Positions 1-9,328 of a stretch of DNA of 39,301 nucleotides are shown piece after piece. This stretch comes from a bacterium. Lineage in GTDB: Bacteria; Margulisbacteria; Marinamargulisbacteria; GCA-2716485; GCA-002719695. Made by a program: the position numbers and the translations under genes. The DNA is taken from the NCBI GenBank assembly GCA_002716725.1, contig PBBX01000037.1, positions 1 to 39,301 of the forward strand. Direction: 5' to 3'. Under the pieces are notes generated by a model. It did not search any database. It saw only the letters and a list, made by a program, of their open reading frames with translations, and was not told the DNA's origin. How positions within the stretch are numbered: position 1 is the stretch's first letter; each line of letters opens with the position of its first letter.

Positions 1-93
1 ATCAGGCGGTGTCCAATTCCAGATAACAGTACCTGTACAGACTTTGTGCTTTCGTATGAGTTGTGATTGTTTATAGTTTTCTTTTGTTAGCAT
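1..93 (-). CDS. Unknown protein, N-terminal 31 codons only
   Basis: An ATG at 93-91 on the minus strand opens a frame with no stop that runs off the left edge of the window. The visible N-terminus begins MLTKENYKQSQLIRKHK and then becomes more hydrophobic (CTGTVIWNW). A purine-rich stretch (AAGAAGAAA) just upstream could serve as ribosome binding site. The gene is divergent from sucA and shares its upstream region, including the 32-bp palindrome. I do not recognise the family from 31 residues. It could be a false ORF, but the start, the SD-like stretch and the divergent arrangement make a real gene plausible. Confidence 0.45.
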   Translation of the reverse strand, partial: MLTKENYKQSQLIRKHKVCTGTVIWNWTPPD

Positions 94-115
94 AATCGTT
101 TCTTCTTTATTCTAT

Positions 116-132
116 CCCTTTTAGTTAAAGGG
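116..132 (-). promoter_or_regulatory. Small hairpin in the leader of the leftmost gene
   Basis: CCCTTT (116-121) and AAAGGG (127-132) can pair around a 5-nt loop, about 22 bp upstream of the minus-strand ATG at 93. It may be a leader hairpin. It is short and could be chance in AT-rich DNA. Confidence 0.2.
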
Positions 133-196
133 TTTATTTATATAGTTATCGTGTTTTAGGGATAAAAAGTTTCAAATATTTTTTAGCCCCCCTTTT

Positions 197-228
197 TTTG
201 TCACATAAACGATCGTTTATGTGACAAA
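197..228. promoter_or_regulatory. 32-bp perfect palindrome, candidate operator
   Basis: The left arm TTTGTCACATAAACGA is followed at once by its exact reverse complement, giving a perfect 16+16 dyad centred on CGATCG. On neither strand is it followed by a T-run: the T-run precedes it on the plus strand and the minus strand continues with A7 and G6. It is therefore not a standard intrinsic terminator. It lies between divergent starts (93 on minus, 370 on plus), about 80 bp upstream of the sucA -35. This suits a binding site for a dimeric regulator acting on one or both genes. No regulator can be named from the sequence. Confidence 0.6.
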
Positions 229-307
229 TTATTTTCCTTCAATTTTTTAATAGTTCAATACCTTATTGATTATTTAATTAGTTATTTAACATAATAGGTT
301 TAAAAAC

Positions 308-336
308 TTGCTGTTTATGGAAGATACTTTTACAAT
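308..336 (+). promoter_or_regulatory. Probable sigma-70-type promoter of sucA
   Basis: TTGCTG (308-313) and TACAAT (331-336) are separated by 17 bp, close to the consensus. The predicted start near 343 would leave a short leader with a TAAGGTG ribosome binding site (358-364) 5 nt before the sucA ATG. Confidence 0.6.
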
Positions 337-369
337 AGATGGGTTTGAAAAAAAAAGTAAGGTGTAAGT

Positions 370-3075
370 ATGTCAGAATTTTCATATCTTAATAATGCTA
401 ATCCCGATTACATTGATAATCTTTATAGTGATTATTGCAATGATCCTAGTAGTGTTGATGCTCAGTGGGCTGATTTTTTTAAAGGCTATGATTTTTCTAA
501 CGCTTCAAAGAACGGGTCTTATACGACATTAACTAATACTGAGGTTCAAGTAATGAAACTCATACATGCGTATCGCTCTCGTGGCCATTTAATTGCTAAA
601 ACAAACCCTATCCGCCAAAGACGTCAACATAAAGCCGATTTAGAACTTGATTATTTTAATTTATCTGAAGATGACTTTGAAACACGCTTTGATTGTGCTC
701 AAGAAATCAAATTACCTCCCTCTTCACTTAAAACAATTGTTGATCATTTACGCCAAACTTATTGTCAATCTATTGGTGTTGAATTTATGCATTGTACTAA
801 TGAAAAGTTGCGTCAGTGGATGTATCAAGAAATGGAAAGCTGTTCTAATAAACCTGAATTTTCGAGTTCACAAAAACATGATATCTTAAAAAAAATTGGC
901 CAATCTGTTAACTTCGAGAACTTTCTTCAAACTAAATATGTTGGTAAAAAGAGATTTTCTTTAGAAGGACTAGAAGTGCTTATTCCTGCTCTTGATCAAG
1001 CGATTCGTCTTGCTGCTCAAAATAATGTTGAAGAATGTATTTTAGGTATGGCACATCGGGGCCGCCTAAATGTTTTAATTCAAGTATTTCAAAAAACATA
1101 TGAAGAAGTTTTTTCTGAATTTGAAGAACATATAAAACCCAATGTCAGACAAACCGGGGGTGATGTAAAATATCATCTAGGGCAATCTAGTAATATTGTA
1201 ACTCCGGAAGGCTATGCTGTTCACTTAAGCTTAGTTCCCAACCCATCGCACCTAGAAGCTGTATCGCCTGTCTTACAAGGTATTGTTCATGCTAAGAAAG
1301 ATCATCGCTATAATCATGATGAACGACGCATTTTTCCTATTGTTATCCATGGTGATGCGGCTATTTCTGGACAAGGTGTCAATTATGAGGTTGCAAATTT
1401 TTCTAAATTAGATGGCTTTGATAATGGAGGAACCCTTCATATTGTAACTAATAACCAAGTAGGTTTTACAGCTAATTATAAAGAATCTCGCTCAAGTGTC
1501 TATTGCACGGATCTTGCAAAAGTTACTGATTCTCCTGTATTTCATGTAAATGCTGACGATCCCGAAGCTGTTGTTCATGCCATTATGATGGCTGTTAACA
1601 TTCGCCAACAATTTCACTGTGATGTTTATGTGGATATTTTAGGCTACCGAAAATATGGCCATAATGAAGGTGATGAACCGCGTTTTACTCAACCCATCAT
1701 GTATAAAGCTCTTAAAAAACATAAAAATGTCTATGAACGTTATCTTGAGACGCTTGTTACTAATCACTCTATTACAACTCAAGAAGCTCAACAGTTTATC
1801 CAATCATTTAAAGAGGATCTTCAAAAACAATTAGAATATATCAAAGAAAATCCTATTGGCAAAAAGCCTGATATGCTTTTATCTCATTGGAAAAAATATC
1901 GTCTTTCTACTGATTCTGATTTTGAAACATCTATTAAAACAGGTGTTAATAAAACAAAATTAACTTCTATTATTAAATCATTATTGGCTCCCCCTAAAGA
2001 TTTTAATTTATTTAATAAAATGCAAAAAATTTTGGATCAACGCCATGATCTTTATTTTAATAAAAAAAGTGTTGATTGGGCACTCGCTGAACAGTTAGCG
2101 TTTGGATCACTCCTGATTGAGAACCACCATATTCGTTTGAGTGGCCAAGATTCTCAACGAGGCACATTTTCACATCGACATACTGTTATTAAAGATACGG
2201 ATACAGAATCTCATTATATCCCACTTAATAACCTTGCTAAATCACAAGCAAAATTTGATGTTTATAACTCTTTATTATCAGAATATGCTGTACTTGCTTT
2301 TGAATTTGGATACTCCTTAGCTAATCCAAAATCATTAGTGATTTGGGAGGCTCAATTTGGGGATTTTGCTAATGGGGCCCAAATTGTGATTGATCAATTT
2401 ATTACAGCATCCGAAACAAAATGGCAACGGATGTCTGGTTTAACCTTATTATTACCTCATGGCTATGAAGGCCAAGGCCCAGAACATTCATCAGCACGTC
2501 CTGAACGCTTTTTACAAGCGTGTGCTGAAAATAATATGTATGTTTGTAATATTACAAGCCCAGCTAACTTTTTTCATGTTTTAAGACGACAAATTCATAC
2601 CCCCTATCGTATCCCATTAGTCATTATGAGTCCTAAAAGCTTGTTTCGACACCCCAAGGTCATCTCTCCTATTAGTGATCTTACAGGAGGTGCTTTTCAA
2701 GAAATTTTGGATGATTCTCTTGTCCAATATTCTTCTTCGATTAGGAAGGTGCTATGTTGTACCGGAAAAGTGTATTATGACTTATTAGAAAATCGCAGTG
2801 AAACACAAACTGATATTGCTATTGTTCGTTTTGAACAATTATACCCTCTTCCAAAAAAACAATTAGCTGCATTACATAAAAAATATAAACAGGCTGAATT
2901 TGTATGGGTTCAAGAAGAGCCTGCTAACATGGGAGCTTGGAGCTTTATTCTTCAACATTTTCAAGATTGGAATTTTTCTGTTGTTTCTCGAGAAGCTAGC
3001 GCATCTCCTGCTACAGGAAACTCAAAACTTCATGCTTTACAACAACAAGATTTAATTTCTAGAGCATTAATTTAA
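370..3075 (+). CDS. sucA: 2-oxoglutarate dehydrogenase E1 component
   Basis: This is the thiamine-diphosphate-dependent decarboxylase of the 2-oxoglutarate dehydrogenase complex of the TCA cycle. It converts 2-oxoglutarate and passes the succinyl group to the lipoyl arm of SucB. At 901 aa it is near the usual length (about 930). The N-terminal E1-type segment with SYLNNANPDYIDNLY is present. AHRGRLNVL (near residue 228), GDAAISGQG (near 328) and NNQVGFT mark the ThDP and metal-binding core. The transketolase-like half includes GHNEGDEPRFTQP and the later PHGYEGQGPEHSSARPERFL. The ATG is preceded by TAAGGTG. sucB follows 21 bp after the stop, so the genes are one operon. Both function and completeness are clear from the sequence. 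Confidence 0.97.
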   Translation: MSEFSYLNNANPDYIDNLYSDYCNDPSSVDAQWADFFKGYDFSNASKNGSYTTLTNTEVQVMKLIHAYRSRGHLIAKTNPIRQRRQHKADLELDYFNLSEDDFETRFDCAQEIKLPPSSLKTIVDHLRQTYCQSIGVEFMHCTNEKLRQWMYQEMESCSNKPEFSSSQKHDILKKIGQSVNFENFLQTKYVGKKRFSLEGLEVLIPALDQAIRLAAQNNVEECILGMAHRGRLNVLIQVFQKTYEEVFSEFEEHIKPNVRQTGGDVKYHLGQSSNIVTPEGYAVHLSLVPNPSHLEAVSPVLQGIVHAKKDHRYNHDERRIFPIVIHGDAAISGQGVNYEVANFSKLDGFDNGGTLHIVTNNQVGFTANYKESRSSVYCTDLAKVTDSPVFHVNADDPEAVVHAIMMAVNIRQQFHCDVYVDILGYRKYGHNEGDEPRFTQPIMYKALKKHKNVYERYLETLVTNHSITTQEAQQFIQSFKEDLQKQLEYIKENPIGKKPDMLLSHWKKYRLSTDSDFETSIKTGVNKTKLTSIIKSLLAPPKDFNLFNKMQKILDQRHDLYFNKKSVDWALAEQLAFGSLLIENHHIRLSGQDSQRGTFSHRHTVIKDTDTESHYIPLNNLAKSQAKFDVYNSLLSEYAVLAFEFGYSLANPKSLVIWEAQFGDFANGAQIVIDQFITASETKWQRMSGLTLLLPHGYEGQGPEHSSARPERFLQACAENNMYVCNITSPANFFHVLRRQIHTPYRIPLVIMSPKSLFRHPKVISPISDLTGGAFQEILDDSLVQYSSSIRKVLCCTGKVYYDLLENRSETQTDIAIVRFEQLYPLPKKQLAALHKKYKQAEFVWVQEEPANMGAWSFILQHFQDWNFSVVSREASASPATGNSKLHALQQQDLISRALI

Positions 3076-3096
3076 ATAATTGGAGGTAAATTCCCT

Positions 3097-4332
3097 ATGA
3101 AAAAAGATATTATTATTCCGGAAGCAGGCGAATCTGTTACTGAAGCTGACATTGTGTCCTGGTATAAACATAATGGCGATTTTGTTGTTATGGATGATCC
3201 CATTGTAGAACTTGAAACTGATAAGGCATCGATGGATCTTACTGCAGAGATTTCTGGTATTTTATCTATTTCTATTCAATCCGGCACTGTCAAAGTTGGG
3301 CAAGTAATTGGTTCGATTGAAGAATCAAAAGATGCCCCTCCTACTAAGCCCATCTCGACTACCACTGCCCCAGTTTCTGAACAGCAAGCTGAACCTAAAG
3401 TAGACCCTATAAAATCTGATATACCTACCTCAGATTCTTATGCGAAAGGTCATCCATCTCCTGCTGCAGAAAAATTATTAGCTGAAAAAGGGTTAAGCAA
3501 AACTGCTATCCAAGGATCTGGCAAAGATGGCCGCATTACCAAACACGATGTTGCTGCTACAACACCTTCTACGCCTAGCGCGCCTCCTAAATCTCCCCCC
3601 TCAACAGTCCCTACACCAGCATCTTTATCGCCACGATCATCTGAACGAAAACCCTTATCTCGTTTACGTAAAACACTGATGAATCGGCTCATTGAAGCTC
3701 AGCAAACCACTGCTTCGCTGACAACCTTTAATGAAATTGATATGGCTAATGTTATTACCATGAGAAAAAAATATAAAGATGCATTCAAAGAAAAATATAA
3801 TACGGGCTTAGGGTTTATGTCATTTTTTACAAAAGCTGTTACCATTGCTCTAGATGCTTGGCCAATTATCAATGCTAGTATTGATGGTGATGATGTAGTT
3901 TATAATAACTATTGCGATATTGGGATTGCGGTTTCTACGCCCAAAGGCCTTGTTGTTCCTGTTGTTCGAAACGCTGAAACCTTATCTTTTGCAGATATTG
4001 AAGCACAGATTCGTCAATACGCGACTAAAGGCCAAGATGGCAAATTAACCATTGATGATATGTCTGGGGGTACGTTTACGATTACTAATGGGGGTACGTT
4101 CGGCTCTATGTTATCAACACCTATCTTAAACCGTCCTCAAAGCGCTATTTTAGGGATGCATAATATTGTTGAAAGACCAGTTGCTATTAATGGAGAGGTC
4201 GTTGTTCATCCCGTGATGTATGTTGCACTGACCTATGATCATCGTTTGATTGATGGCCGAGAAGCTGTTCAATTTTTAGTGATGCTGAAACATTTATTAG
4301 AAGATCCAGCTCGATTATTGCTTGGTTTATAA
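3097..4332 (+). CDS. sucB: Dihydrolipoyl succinyltransferase, E2 of 2-oxoglutarate dehydrogenase
   Basis: E2 core of the complex, which transfers succinyl from the lipoyl arm to CoA. There is one N-terminal lipoyl domain with the lipoylated Lys43 in [10 protein letters not shown] Pro/Thr/Ser-rich linker follows, then an E3-binding domain (about residues 118-155, [15 protein letters not shown]...GRITKHDV), a second proline-rich linker, and the acyltransferase domain from about residue 180. The catalytic motif HRLIDGREA lies near residue 382. Length 411 aa is typical. A strong GGAGGT site precedes the ATG. The short gaps to sucA and lpd imply co-transcription. SucB rather than the pyruvate E2 is chosen because of the adjacent sucA and the single lipoyl domain. 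Confidence 0.96.
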   Translation: MKKDIIIPEAGESVTEADIVSWYKHNGDFVVMDDPIVELETDKASMDLTAEISGILSISIQSGTVKVGQVIGSIEESKDAPPTKPISTTTAPVSEQQAEPKVDPIKSDIPTSDSYAKGHPSPAAEKLLAEKGLSKTAIQGSGKDGRITKHDVAATTPSTPSAPPKSPPSTVPTPASLSPRSSERKPLSRLRKTLMNRLIEAQQTTASLTTFNEIDMANVITMRKKYKDAFKEKYNTGLGFMSFFTKAVTIALDAWPIINASIDGDDVVYNNYCDIGIAVSTPKGLVVPVVRNAETLSFADIEAQIRQYATKGQDGKLTIDDMSGGTFTITNGGTFGSMLSTPILNRPQSAILGMHNIVERPVAINGEVVVHPVMYVALTYDHRLIDGREAVQFLVMLKHLLEDPARLLLGL

Positions 4333-4343
4333 GGAGACCTATT

Positions 4344-5747
4344 ATGTCCTATCAATTTGATGTTGTTGTTATTGGTGCTGGTCCTGGAGGCTATGTCTGC
4401 GCTATTCGTCTTGCTCAACTTGGCAAAAAAGTTGCTATTATTGAAAAACAAAGATCATTAGGGGGTACGTGCTTAAATTGGGGATGTATTCCCTCAAAGG
4501 CATTGCTTGATTCGTCTGAACATTATCATCAAGCTCTTCATAAATTTAAGGTGCATGGCATTGATGTTAATTCTATAAAACTTAATTTAAAACAAATGAT
4601 GAAACGAAAAGATGATGTTGTTAAAAATACAACTCAAGGCATTGACTTTTTAATGAAAAAACATAACATTGAGGTTATTAAAGGGCATGCGTCCTTTAAA
4701 GATCCTAATACCATAGAAGTTGGATCTGGAAAATCAAAAAAGAGTGTTACAGCTGATAAATTTGTTATTGCAACTGGATCATCTGTAACCCCTCTTTCTA
4801 CAGTACCTATTGATAGAAAGCGAATTATTACTTCTGATGAAGCTATCTCTTTATCAGAGGTGCCTAAACATCTCATTGTTATTGGGGGCGGTGTTATTGG
4901 TGTAGAGCTGGGTTCTGTCTACGGTAGACTTGGTAGTAAAGTTACGATCATTGAATACATGGATCGTTTGCTCCCAACCATGGATAAAGATTTAGGAAAA
5001 GCCTTACAACGTTCATTTAAAGGGTTAGATTTTAATTTTGAATTTAATACTAAAGTTACTGGAGCCACAGTTAAAGGCAATCAGGTTACCGTTAAAGCAG
5101 CATCTTCTGATGGTAAAACGAAAGAATTTAAAGGTGATTATGTTTTAGTTTCTATTGGTCGTAGCCCTAATACAGAAAAACTAGGTTTAGATACTATTGG
5201 GCTTGATCTAAATGATCGTCAACAAATTCCTGTTAATGATCAATTTCAAACTACAATCCCTTCGATATATGCGATTGGGGACGTTATTCGTGGTCCTATG
5301 CTTGCCCATAAAGCATCTGAAGAAGGGGTGGTATGTGCTGAGTTAATCGCTGATCAAAAAGGTCATTTAAATTATAATACCATTCCAGGGGTTGTGTATA
5401 CATGGCCAGAAGTTGCCTCTGTAGGTAAATCTGAAGATGAGCTTAAACAAGCTAATATTGCCTATAAAGTTGGAAAATTCCCTTTTAAAGCTAGTGGCAG
5501 AGCGCGGGCTTCAGAAGAACGTGATGGGTTTATTAAAGTTTTATCTGATAATCATACTGACGAAATTTTAGGTGTTCATATGATTGGGCCACGTGCTGCT
5601 GATATGATTGCAGAAGCTGTTCTAGCTATGGAATATCGTGCCTCTGCTGAAGATATTGGGATGATTGTTCATCCCCATCCAACCTTTACTGAGGCTTTAA
5701 AAGAAGCAAGCCTTGCTGCAACCGATAATCGCCCTATTCATTGTTAG
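4344..5747 (+). CDS. lpd: Dihydrolipoyl dehydrogenase (E3)
   Basis: FAD-dependent flavoprotein that reoxidises the dihydrolipoyl arm with NAD+. The N-terminal FAD-binding motif is VIGAGPGGYVCAIRLAQLG, followed by the redox-active disulfide Cys43/Cys48 in GGTCLNWGCIPSK. A second Rossmann motif for NAD is IVIGGGVIGVELGSVYGRLG, and the second FAD motif is SIYAIGDVI. The C-terminal dimer domain carries the catalytic HPHPTFTEA. Length 467 aa is normal. The ATG follows AAGGAG by a short spacer, 11 bp after the sucB stop. It is the last gene of the sucA-sucB-lpd operon and could also serve other lipoyl complexes, though none is visible here. Confidence 0.96.
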   Translation: MSYQFDVVVIGAGPGGYVCAIRLAQLGKKVAIIEKQRSLGGTCLNWGCIPSKALLDSSEHYHQALHKFKVHGIDVNSIKLNLKQMMKRKDDVVKNTTQGIDFLMKKHNIEVIKGHASFKDPNTIEVGSGKSKKSVTADKFVIATGSSVTPLSTVPIDRKRIITSDEAISLSEVPKHLIVIGGGVIGVELGSVYGRLGSKVTIIEYMDRLLPTMDKDLGKALQRSFKGLDFNFEFNTKVTGATVKGNQVTVKAASSDGKTKEFKGDYVLVSIGRSPNTEKLGLDTIGLDLNDRQQIPVNDQFQTTIPSIYAIGDVIRGPMLAHKASEEGVVCAELIADQKGHLNYNTIPGVVYTWPEVASVGKSEDELKQANIAYKVGKFPFKASGRARASEERDGFIKVLSDNHTDEILGVHMIGPRAADMIAEAVLAMEYRASAEDIGMIVHPHPTFTEALKEASLAATDNRPIHC

Positions 5748-5767
5748 TATACTCGGGTTTTAAACTA

Positions 5768-5798
5768 AAAAAAAGAGCCTCATAAAGGCTCTTTTTTT
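5768..5798. terminator. Bidirectional intrinsic terminator between lpd and the FKBP gene
   Basis: A stem of A7-GAGCC pairs with GGCTC-T7 around the 7-nt loop TCATAAA. The A-run and T-run make it a terminator on both strands, ending the sucA operon from the left and the convergent FKBP gene from the right. Confidence 0.9.
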
Positions 5799-5829
5799 AT
5801 ATTAAACTTACTATTTTCTTAACTCTTAG

Positions 5830-6516
5830 TTATTTGTTAATACGAATTAATTCGACTTCAAAAATCAAGGCTTGGTTAGGACCAATCATAGCGCCCGCAC
5901 CATTTGCTCCATACGCTAACGCGGATGGAATATAAAACTCCCATTTACTGCCTTCTTTCATTAATTGCAAACCTTCTGTCCATCCTTTAATAACTTGATT
6001 TAGCTTAAACTCAGCAGGTTCATTTCTCTTATAAGAACTATCAAACTCCGTCCCATCAATTAAGGTTCCTCGGTAATGTACCGTAACATTATCGTCTTCT
6101 TTTGGCATTTTTCCATTTCCATTTTTGATTACTTTATACTGTAATCCACTCTTTAATTGCTTAATTCCATCTTTTGTTTTATTCTGAGCTAAAAATTTCT
6201 CACTTTTCTGAGCATTCACTGTGCGTTGTTCCATCATTTTTTGTGTATACTTTTCTCTTAATGTTTCCTCTAATGTTTTTAAAGCTGCTTGCATATCCCC
6301 ATCTGATAACTGCTGTTTATCCTTCAACCCATCTTTTATTCCTGCATTTAATGATTTTACATCTATTTCAGCCTCTTTTTGTAACAAATCCTTGCCCATT
6401 AAATATCCATATGAATAACTTTGCTTTTGAATATCTGTATCTAGTTTAGCTTTACCATTACAACTAACTATAAGATTTACAAACAAAATTAACGTGATAA
6501 TCCCAATTTTTTTCAT
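5830..6516 (-). CDS. FKBP-type peptidyl-prolyl isomerase lipoprotein, Mip/FkpA-like
   Basis: Predicted envelope prolyl isomerase and chaperone. The signal sequence MKKIGIITLILFVNLIVSC ends in a lipobox-like IVSC with Cys19, so the protein is probably lipidated. Residues about 25-125 form the charged, helical N-terminal dimerisation region typical of Mip/FkpA. The C-terminal FKBP domain (about 135-228) contains VTVHYRGTLIDGTEFDSS, VIKGWTEGLQLMKEGSKWE and FYIPSALAYG, with the aromatic pocket residues retained. Length 228 aa matches Mip (about 233). It is a monocistronic gene converging on the lpd operon and sharing its terminator. Mip proteins of intracellular pathogens aid infection, but this architecture is also common in free-living bacteria, so no such role is claimed. 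Confidence 0.92.
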   Translation of the reverse strand: MKKIGIITLILFVNLIVSCNGKAKLDTDIQKQSYSYGYLMGKDLLQKEAEIDVKSLNAGIKDGLKDKQQLSDGDMQAALKTLEETLREKYTQKMMEQRTVNAQKSEKFLAQNKTKDGIKQLKSGLQYKVIKNGNGKMPKEDDNVTVHYRGTLIDGTEFDSSYKRNEPAEFKLNQVIKGWTEGLQLMKEGSKWEFYIPSALAYGANGAGAMIGPNQALIFEVELIRINK

Positions 6517-6832
6517 ACAAACTCCTAGCTATTGAATATGGCCTAATAATACATGAACTTATTAAAAATATAAATAAATATTTTACGTTACTAAGATGAT
6601 TTGAGTTTAATTGTTGATCAATGCATATCTAGATCATTAAAATATTTTGTATAATCGACACACATATATGTAAGATATAACCTTCTTTATTTACTTAATA
6701 ATATTTTTATGTAAGAATAATCTTATATGACAACAAAACAATACTATCTAAATAGCAGAAAGAAATTTTGGAATAATTTTACCAAAGGAAATATTACTTA
6801 GAATCAGGTTACATAGAATAGAATGCCCTAAA
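6517..6832. other. AT-rich intergenic region between divergent genes
   Basis: 316 bp between the FKBP start (minus) and the next plus-strand gene. It must hold both promoters. A TATAAT at 6650-6655 could be a -10 for the plus-strand gene, but no convincing -35 stands 16-18 bp upstream. No hairpin, RNA gene or coding stretch is evident. Confidence 0.4.
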
Positions 6833-7972
6833 ATGAAACTATCAATATTTAATCCACTAAATTACCGCCAAAAAAAAACCCCAAATTTATCAGCACCCTA
6901 TCCAACCTCTATTTCTTCAAGTACTATAGCTTCTTCTAAAGATGCATTTGCATCTAAGCCTAAAAAAACATGGCAAAAAATAATCTATTGTTGTTGTTTT
7001 CGATCCAACACTACAAAAATAGTTCCCGCCCCGCCCACTTCTTCAAGTCCTCCCGCTTTTCCTTTCAGCCAATTAGAAACTCAAAGTCTCAAAACAAAAA
7101 TCGTAACAAAAGGTGGATTATTTTTAATTAACGAAAATGGTGATCTTAAACTTAAAATTCCTAAAAATATCCTCGATATTCAGTGTAGCCAGTCTTTGAT
7201 ATTGTCTAAATCAGGTGTAGAAATATTAAAGCAATACCTCTTTAAAAATAGTGAGAACCCTCAATTAGATGAACTTAATCAACTATCAAAATTAAATTTT
7301 CCTGATCAGAATAAAAAATTATTGGAACGACTTCATGATTTAGGAATGTTTATTTATATGTTAGCCAATCTTGAAGATCCTAACAATTCCAAAAATCCTT
7401 TAACCTATTTTTTTAAAAATAATACGCCTCATAAAGAGGCCTACCCTTTTGTAGAAAAAATATCTAACATCACTACGATACCAGAGTCTGTGGAGTATAT
7501 GGAACCTATCACCCTTCCTTCTCTCGATCTTATCAGAAAAAACTATAATGTTAACAATTATTTTTTAACAGAATCTACTCCATTAACTTACGAAGATAAA
7601 ATAATTATATCTCAATTCTTAAAAAAATATACCTCTGCTGCATTAACATTAACTTCCCTAGATAAAAAAAATATGTCTCAACTCTTAAAAAAATATACCT
7701 CTAATAAATTAACTTCCGAAGATAAAAAAATTATATCTCAACTCTTAGATGAAATAGAAGCTTGTACCAATTTTGACATATATCATCAATACATTGTACT
7801 CTTTGCTATTTTAGAAGAATCCATCAACCTCTTTGATAAGAAGAAATCAACTATTATCCCAGCAGATTCTGATCATAAGCTAGTCATATCCCTTTTAATA
7901 AACCCCACCTTTTTAGATGCATTTCATAAGTTTCAAGCCAGCAAGACATCAACCAATACTCTTCATCCTTAA
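6833..7972 (+). CDS. Unknown protein with Pro/Ser-rich N-terminus and Cys cluster, effector-like
   Basis: I do not recognise a family. The 379-aa protein has a Ser/Thr/Pro-rich low-complexity N-terminus (about 1-85) interrupted by a basic segment and a triple cysteine, KKTWQKIIYCCCFRSN (about residues 44-59). The rest looks helical. Residues about 250-305 hold an imperfect internal repeat built on LKKYTS (SQFLKKYTSAALTLTS, SQLLKKYTSNKLTSED). There is no clear signal peptide or membrane span. No good ribosome binding site precedes the ATG. It is the first gene of the accessory island, and a fragment of its C-terminus recurs at 9612-9737, so it took part in the tandem duplication. A basic region next to CCC resembles membrane-targeting acylation sites in host-directed proteins, but this is inference. 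Confidence 0.7.
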   Translation: MKLSIFNPLNYRQKKTPNLSAPYPTSISSSTIASSKDAFASKPKKTWQKIIYCCCFRSNTTKIVPAPPTSSSPPAFPFSQLETQSLKTKIVTKGGLFLINENGDLKLKIPKNILDIQCSQSLILSKSGVEILKQYLFKNSENPQLDELNQLSKLNFPDQNKKLLERLHDLGMFIYMLANLEDPNNSKNPLTYFFKNNTPHKEAYPFVEKISNITTIPESVEYMEPITLPSLDLIRKNYNVNNYFLTESTPLTYEDKIIISQFLKKYTSAALTLTSLDKKNMSQLLKKYTSNKLTSEDKKIISQLLDEIEACTNFDIYHQYIVLFAILEESINLFDKKKSTIIPADSDHKLVISLLINPTFLDAFHKFQASKTSTNTLHP

Positions 7973-8233
7973 AAACAGACATTCTAATAGAGTCGCTTAT
8001 AGGGTTAAGTATTATTTTGACTATAGAAACCCTTCCTTTTGTATGTTTTATTGTTTTTTTCATATTATCAATCCTACACTATTTACTTTATGGCATTATT
8101 ATGTCAGTATTATCTTACTTTTAATGAAATGATTGGAGTTTTAAATATAATGACATATCTAAATTTTTATATACATAATTCGCTTTATTTTAATTTTATG
8201 ACTTACTTTACTCAGTTAGGGACTTAAATTATT
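7812..8233 (+). repeat. Long direct repeat, copy 1: C-terminus of unknown gene plus leader of paralog A
   Basis: This stretch recurs at 9612-10030 with roughly 90% identity by eye. It covers the last about 53 codons of the 6833-7972 gene and the 261-bp non-coding leader up to the start of the next gene. The leader includes a possible -10 TATAAT (8146-8151) and AGGGTT/AACCCT arms around 8000-8035, conserved in both copies. Confidence 0.85.
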
Positions 8234-9277
8234 ATGGATTCAATTCAATTTTCGCCGCCGCGTCTTTCCCATCAGCGTCTTTCCCATCAGCAGTCTCCTG
8301 ATCAAGCCTCTGCTTCCTCGAGTCTATCGGATCCTCTCTCACCCGCAATTCAGCCTTTTCCGATTCCTCCTGCTCAAGCCTCTGCTTCCTCGGGGCCATC
8401 AGATCCATTAGTTCCGGTAAATGCCGATCAAGAATCTCTGATGGAGGTTACTCCGGAATTTCTGAGAGAGGTTGCTTGGATAAAGGTTGATCCGGCATCT
8501 CTGAGGGAGCCTGATCTGATGGAGGTTACTCCGGAACCTAAATATACTCAAATACTATCCAATTTCCTAGACTTCATTAGCTCACAACATAAGGACCTAC
8601 TTAAAGAAGAAAAGATTAAAGACCTGATTTCTCACTATGTATCTTCAAAAGATGCTCAAAAAGTTATTGATGAACCCTTAAAGTTAGAACCGGAAAAAGA
8701 TCATGAAGAACAGGAAAAAACTAAAGTATATGAAGCAAAAATGGCTACAAAATTACAAGTAATATTTAATGCGAATACTGAACAAGCTGCACAAAAATCC
8801 TTTAAATCTTTTCAAGAATCTATAAAACCATTCTTTACTGATATACTCATTAACCCTACGATCTTGCCGGGTCCCTGGACGGAGGATGCTCAAAGGTTTT
8901 TTCATGACCAATCATTTAATAGAACACAAAACTACCTGATCGATAATAGTATACTTTTTGCAGTGAAAGAACTAATTGATAAAGGTGTGGATAGCGATAA
9001 AAAATTTCTTCTTGATTTTGCAGAACAGTTATTTTCTACTTTTTGCGCTATAAAGAACCAAAGAACAGCTGAAAAACAGAAAACACAATATTGTTTCAAT
9101 AACCCTGTGATTGAACAAACTTTTCATTATTGTGTAGCTAAACTTAGTCTTGCTAATCAGCACAATAAGGTAAAGTTTTATTTGAATATGCTTTCTCATA
9201 ATAAGTGGATCCATGATGACAACGTATCTAGTATAATGACCAAGCTAGGTGAAGAATTAATACGATTAGGTAAATAG
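8234..9277 (+). CDS. Unknown protein, paralog A of an island family
   Basis: Family not recognised. The 347-aa product starts with a Pro/Ser/Gln-rich disordered region (about 1-110) containing short repeats: RLSHQ twice, QASASS twice, and LMEVTPE twice. A helical C-terminal domain (about 145-347) includes KLQVIFNANTEQAAQKSFKS, NSILFAVKELIDKGVDSDK and QYCFNNPVIEQTFHYCVAKL. That domain is clearly homologous to the C-terminal half of the 501-aa gene at 10031-11536. It has no signal peptide or membrane span. Its stop codon lies inside a 54-bp block repeated exactly after the third-copy remnant. The composition and the lack of metabolic motifs suggest an effector-like or otherwise exported protein, which is inference only. 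Confidence 0.75.
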   Translation: MDSIQFSPPRLSHQRLSHQQSPDQASASSSLSDPLSPAIQPFPIPPAQASASSGPSDPLVPVNADQESLMEVTPEFLREVAWIKVDPASLREPDLMEVTPEPKYTQILSNFLDFISSQHKDLLKEEKIKDLISHYVSSKDAQKVIDEPLKLEPEKDHEEQEKTKVYEAKMATKLQVIFNANTEQAAQKSFKSFQESIKPFFTDILINPTILPGPWTEDAQRFFHDQSFNRTQNYLIDNSILFAVKELIDKGVDSDKKFLLDFAEQLFSTFCAIKNQRTAEKQKTQYCFNNPVIEQTFHYCVAKLSLANQHNKVKFYLNMLSHNKWIHDDNVSSIMTKLGEELIRLGK

Positions 9278-9328
9278 TCTTAAAAACTATCTAATCTGTC
9301 TTTCCTATACCCCTGTTTTTTTATCCCA
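9275..9328. repeat. 54-bp direct repeat, copy 1 (end of paralog and end of queE fragment)
   Basis: Identical over 54 bp to 11669-11722. It begins with a TAG stop codon, contains the short inverted arms TAGT/ACTA, and runs into the last codons of queE on the opposite strand. It is the right flank of each cassette copy. Confidence 0.85.

Noticed and set aside
197-228. Palindrome as an intrinsic terminator
   Set aside because: No T-run follows on either strand, and no gene ends nearby.
7917-8227. Small plus-strand frames in the leader upstream of paralog A
   Set aside because: They are not kept as equivalent intact frames in the second leader copy and have no ribosome sites; the leader is treated as non-coding.
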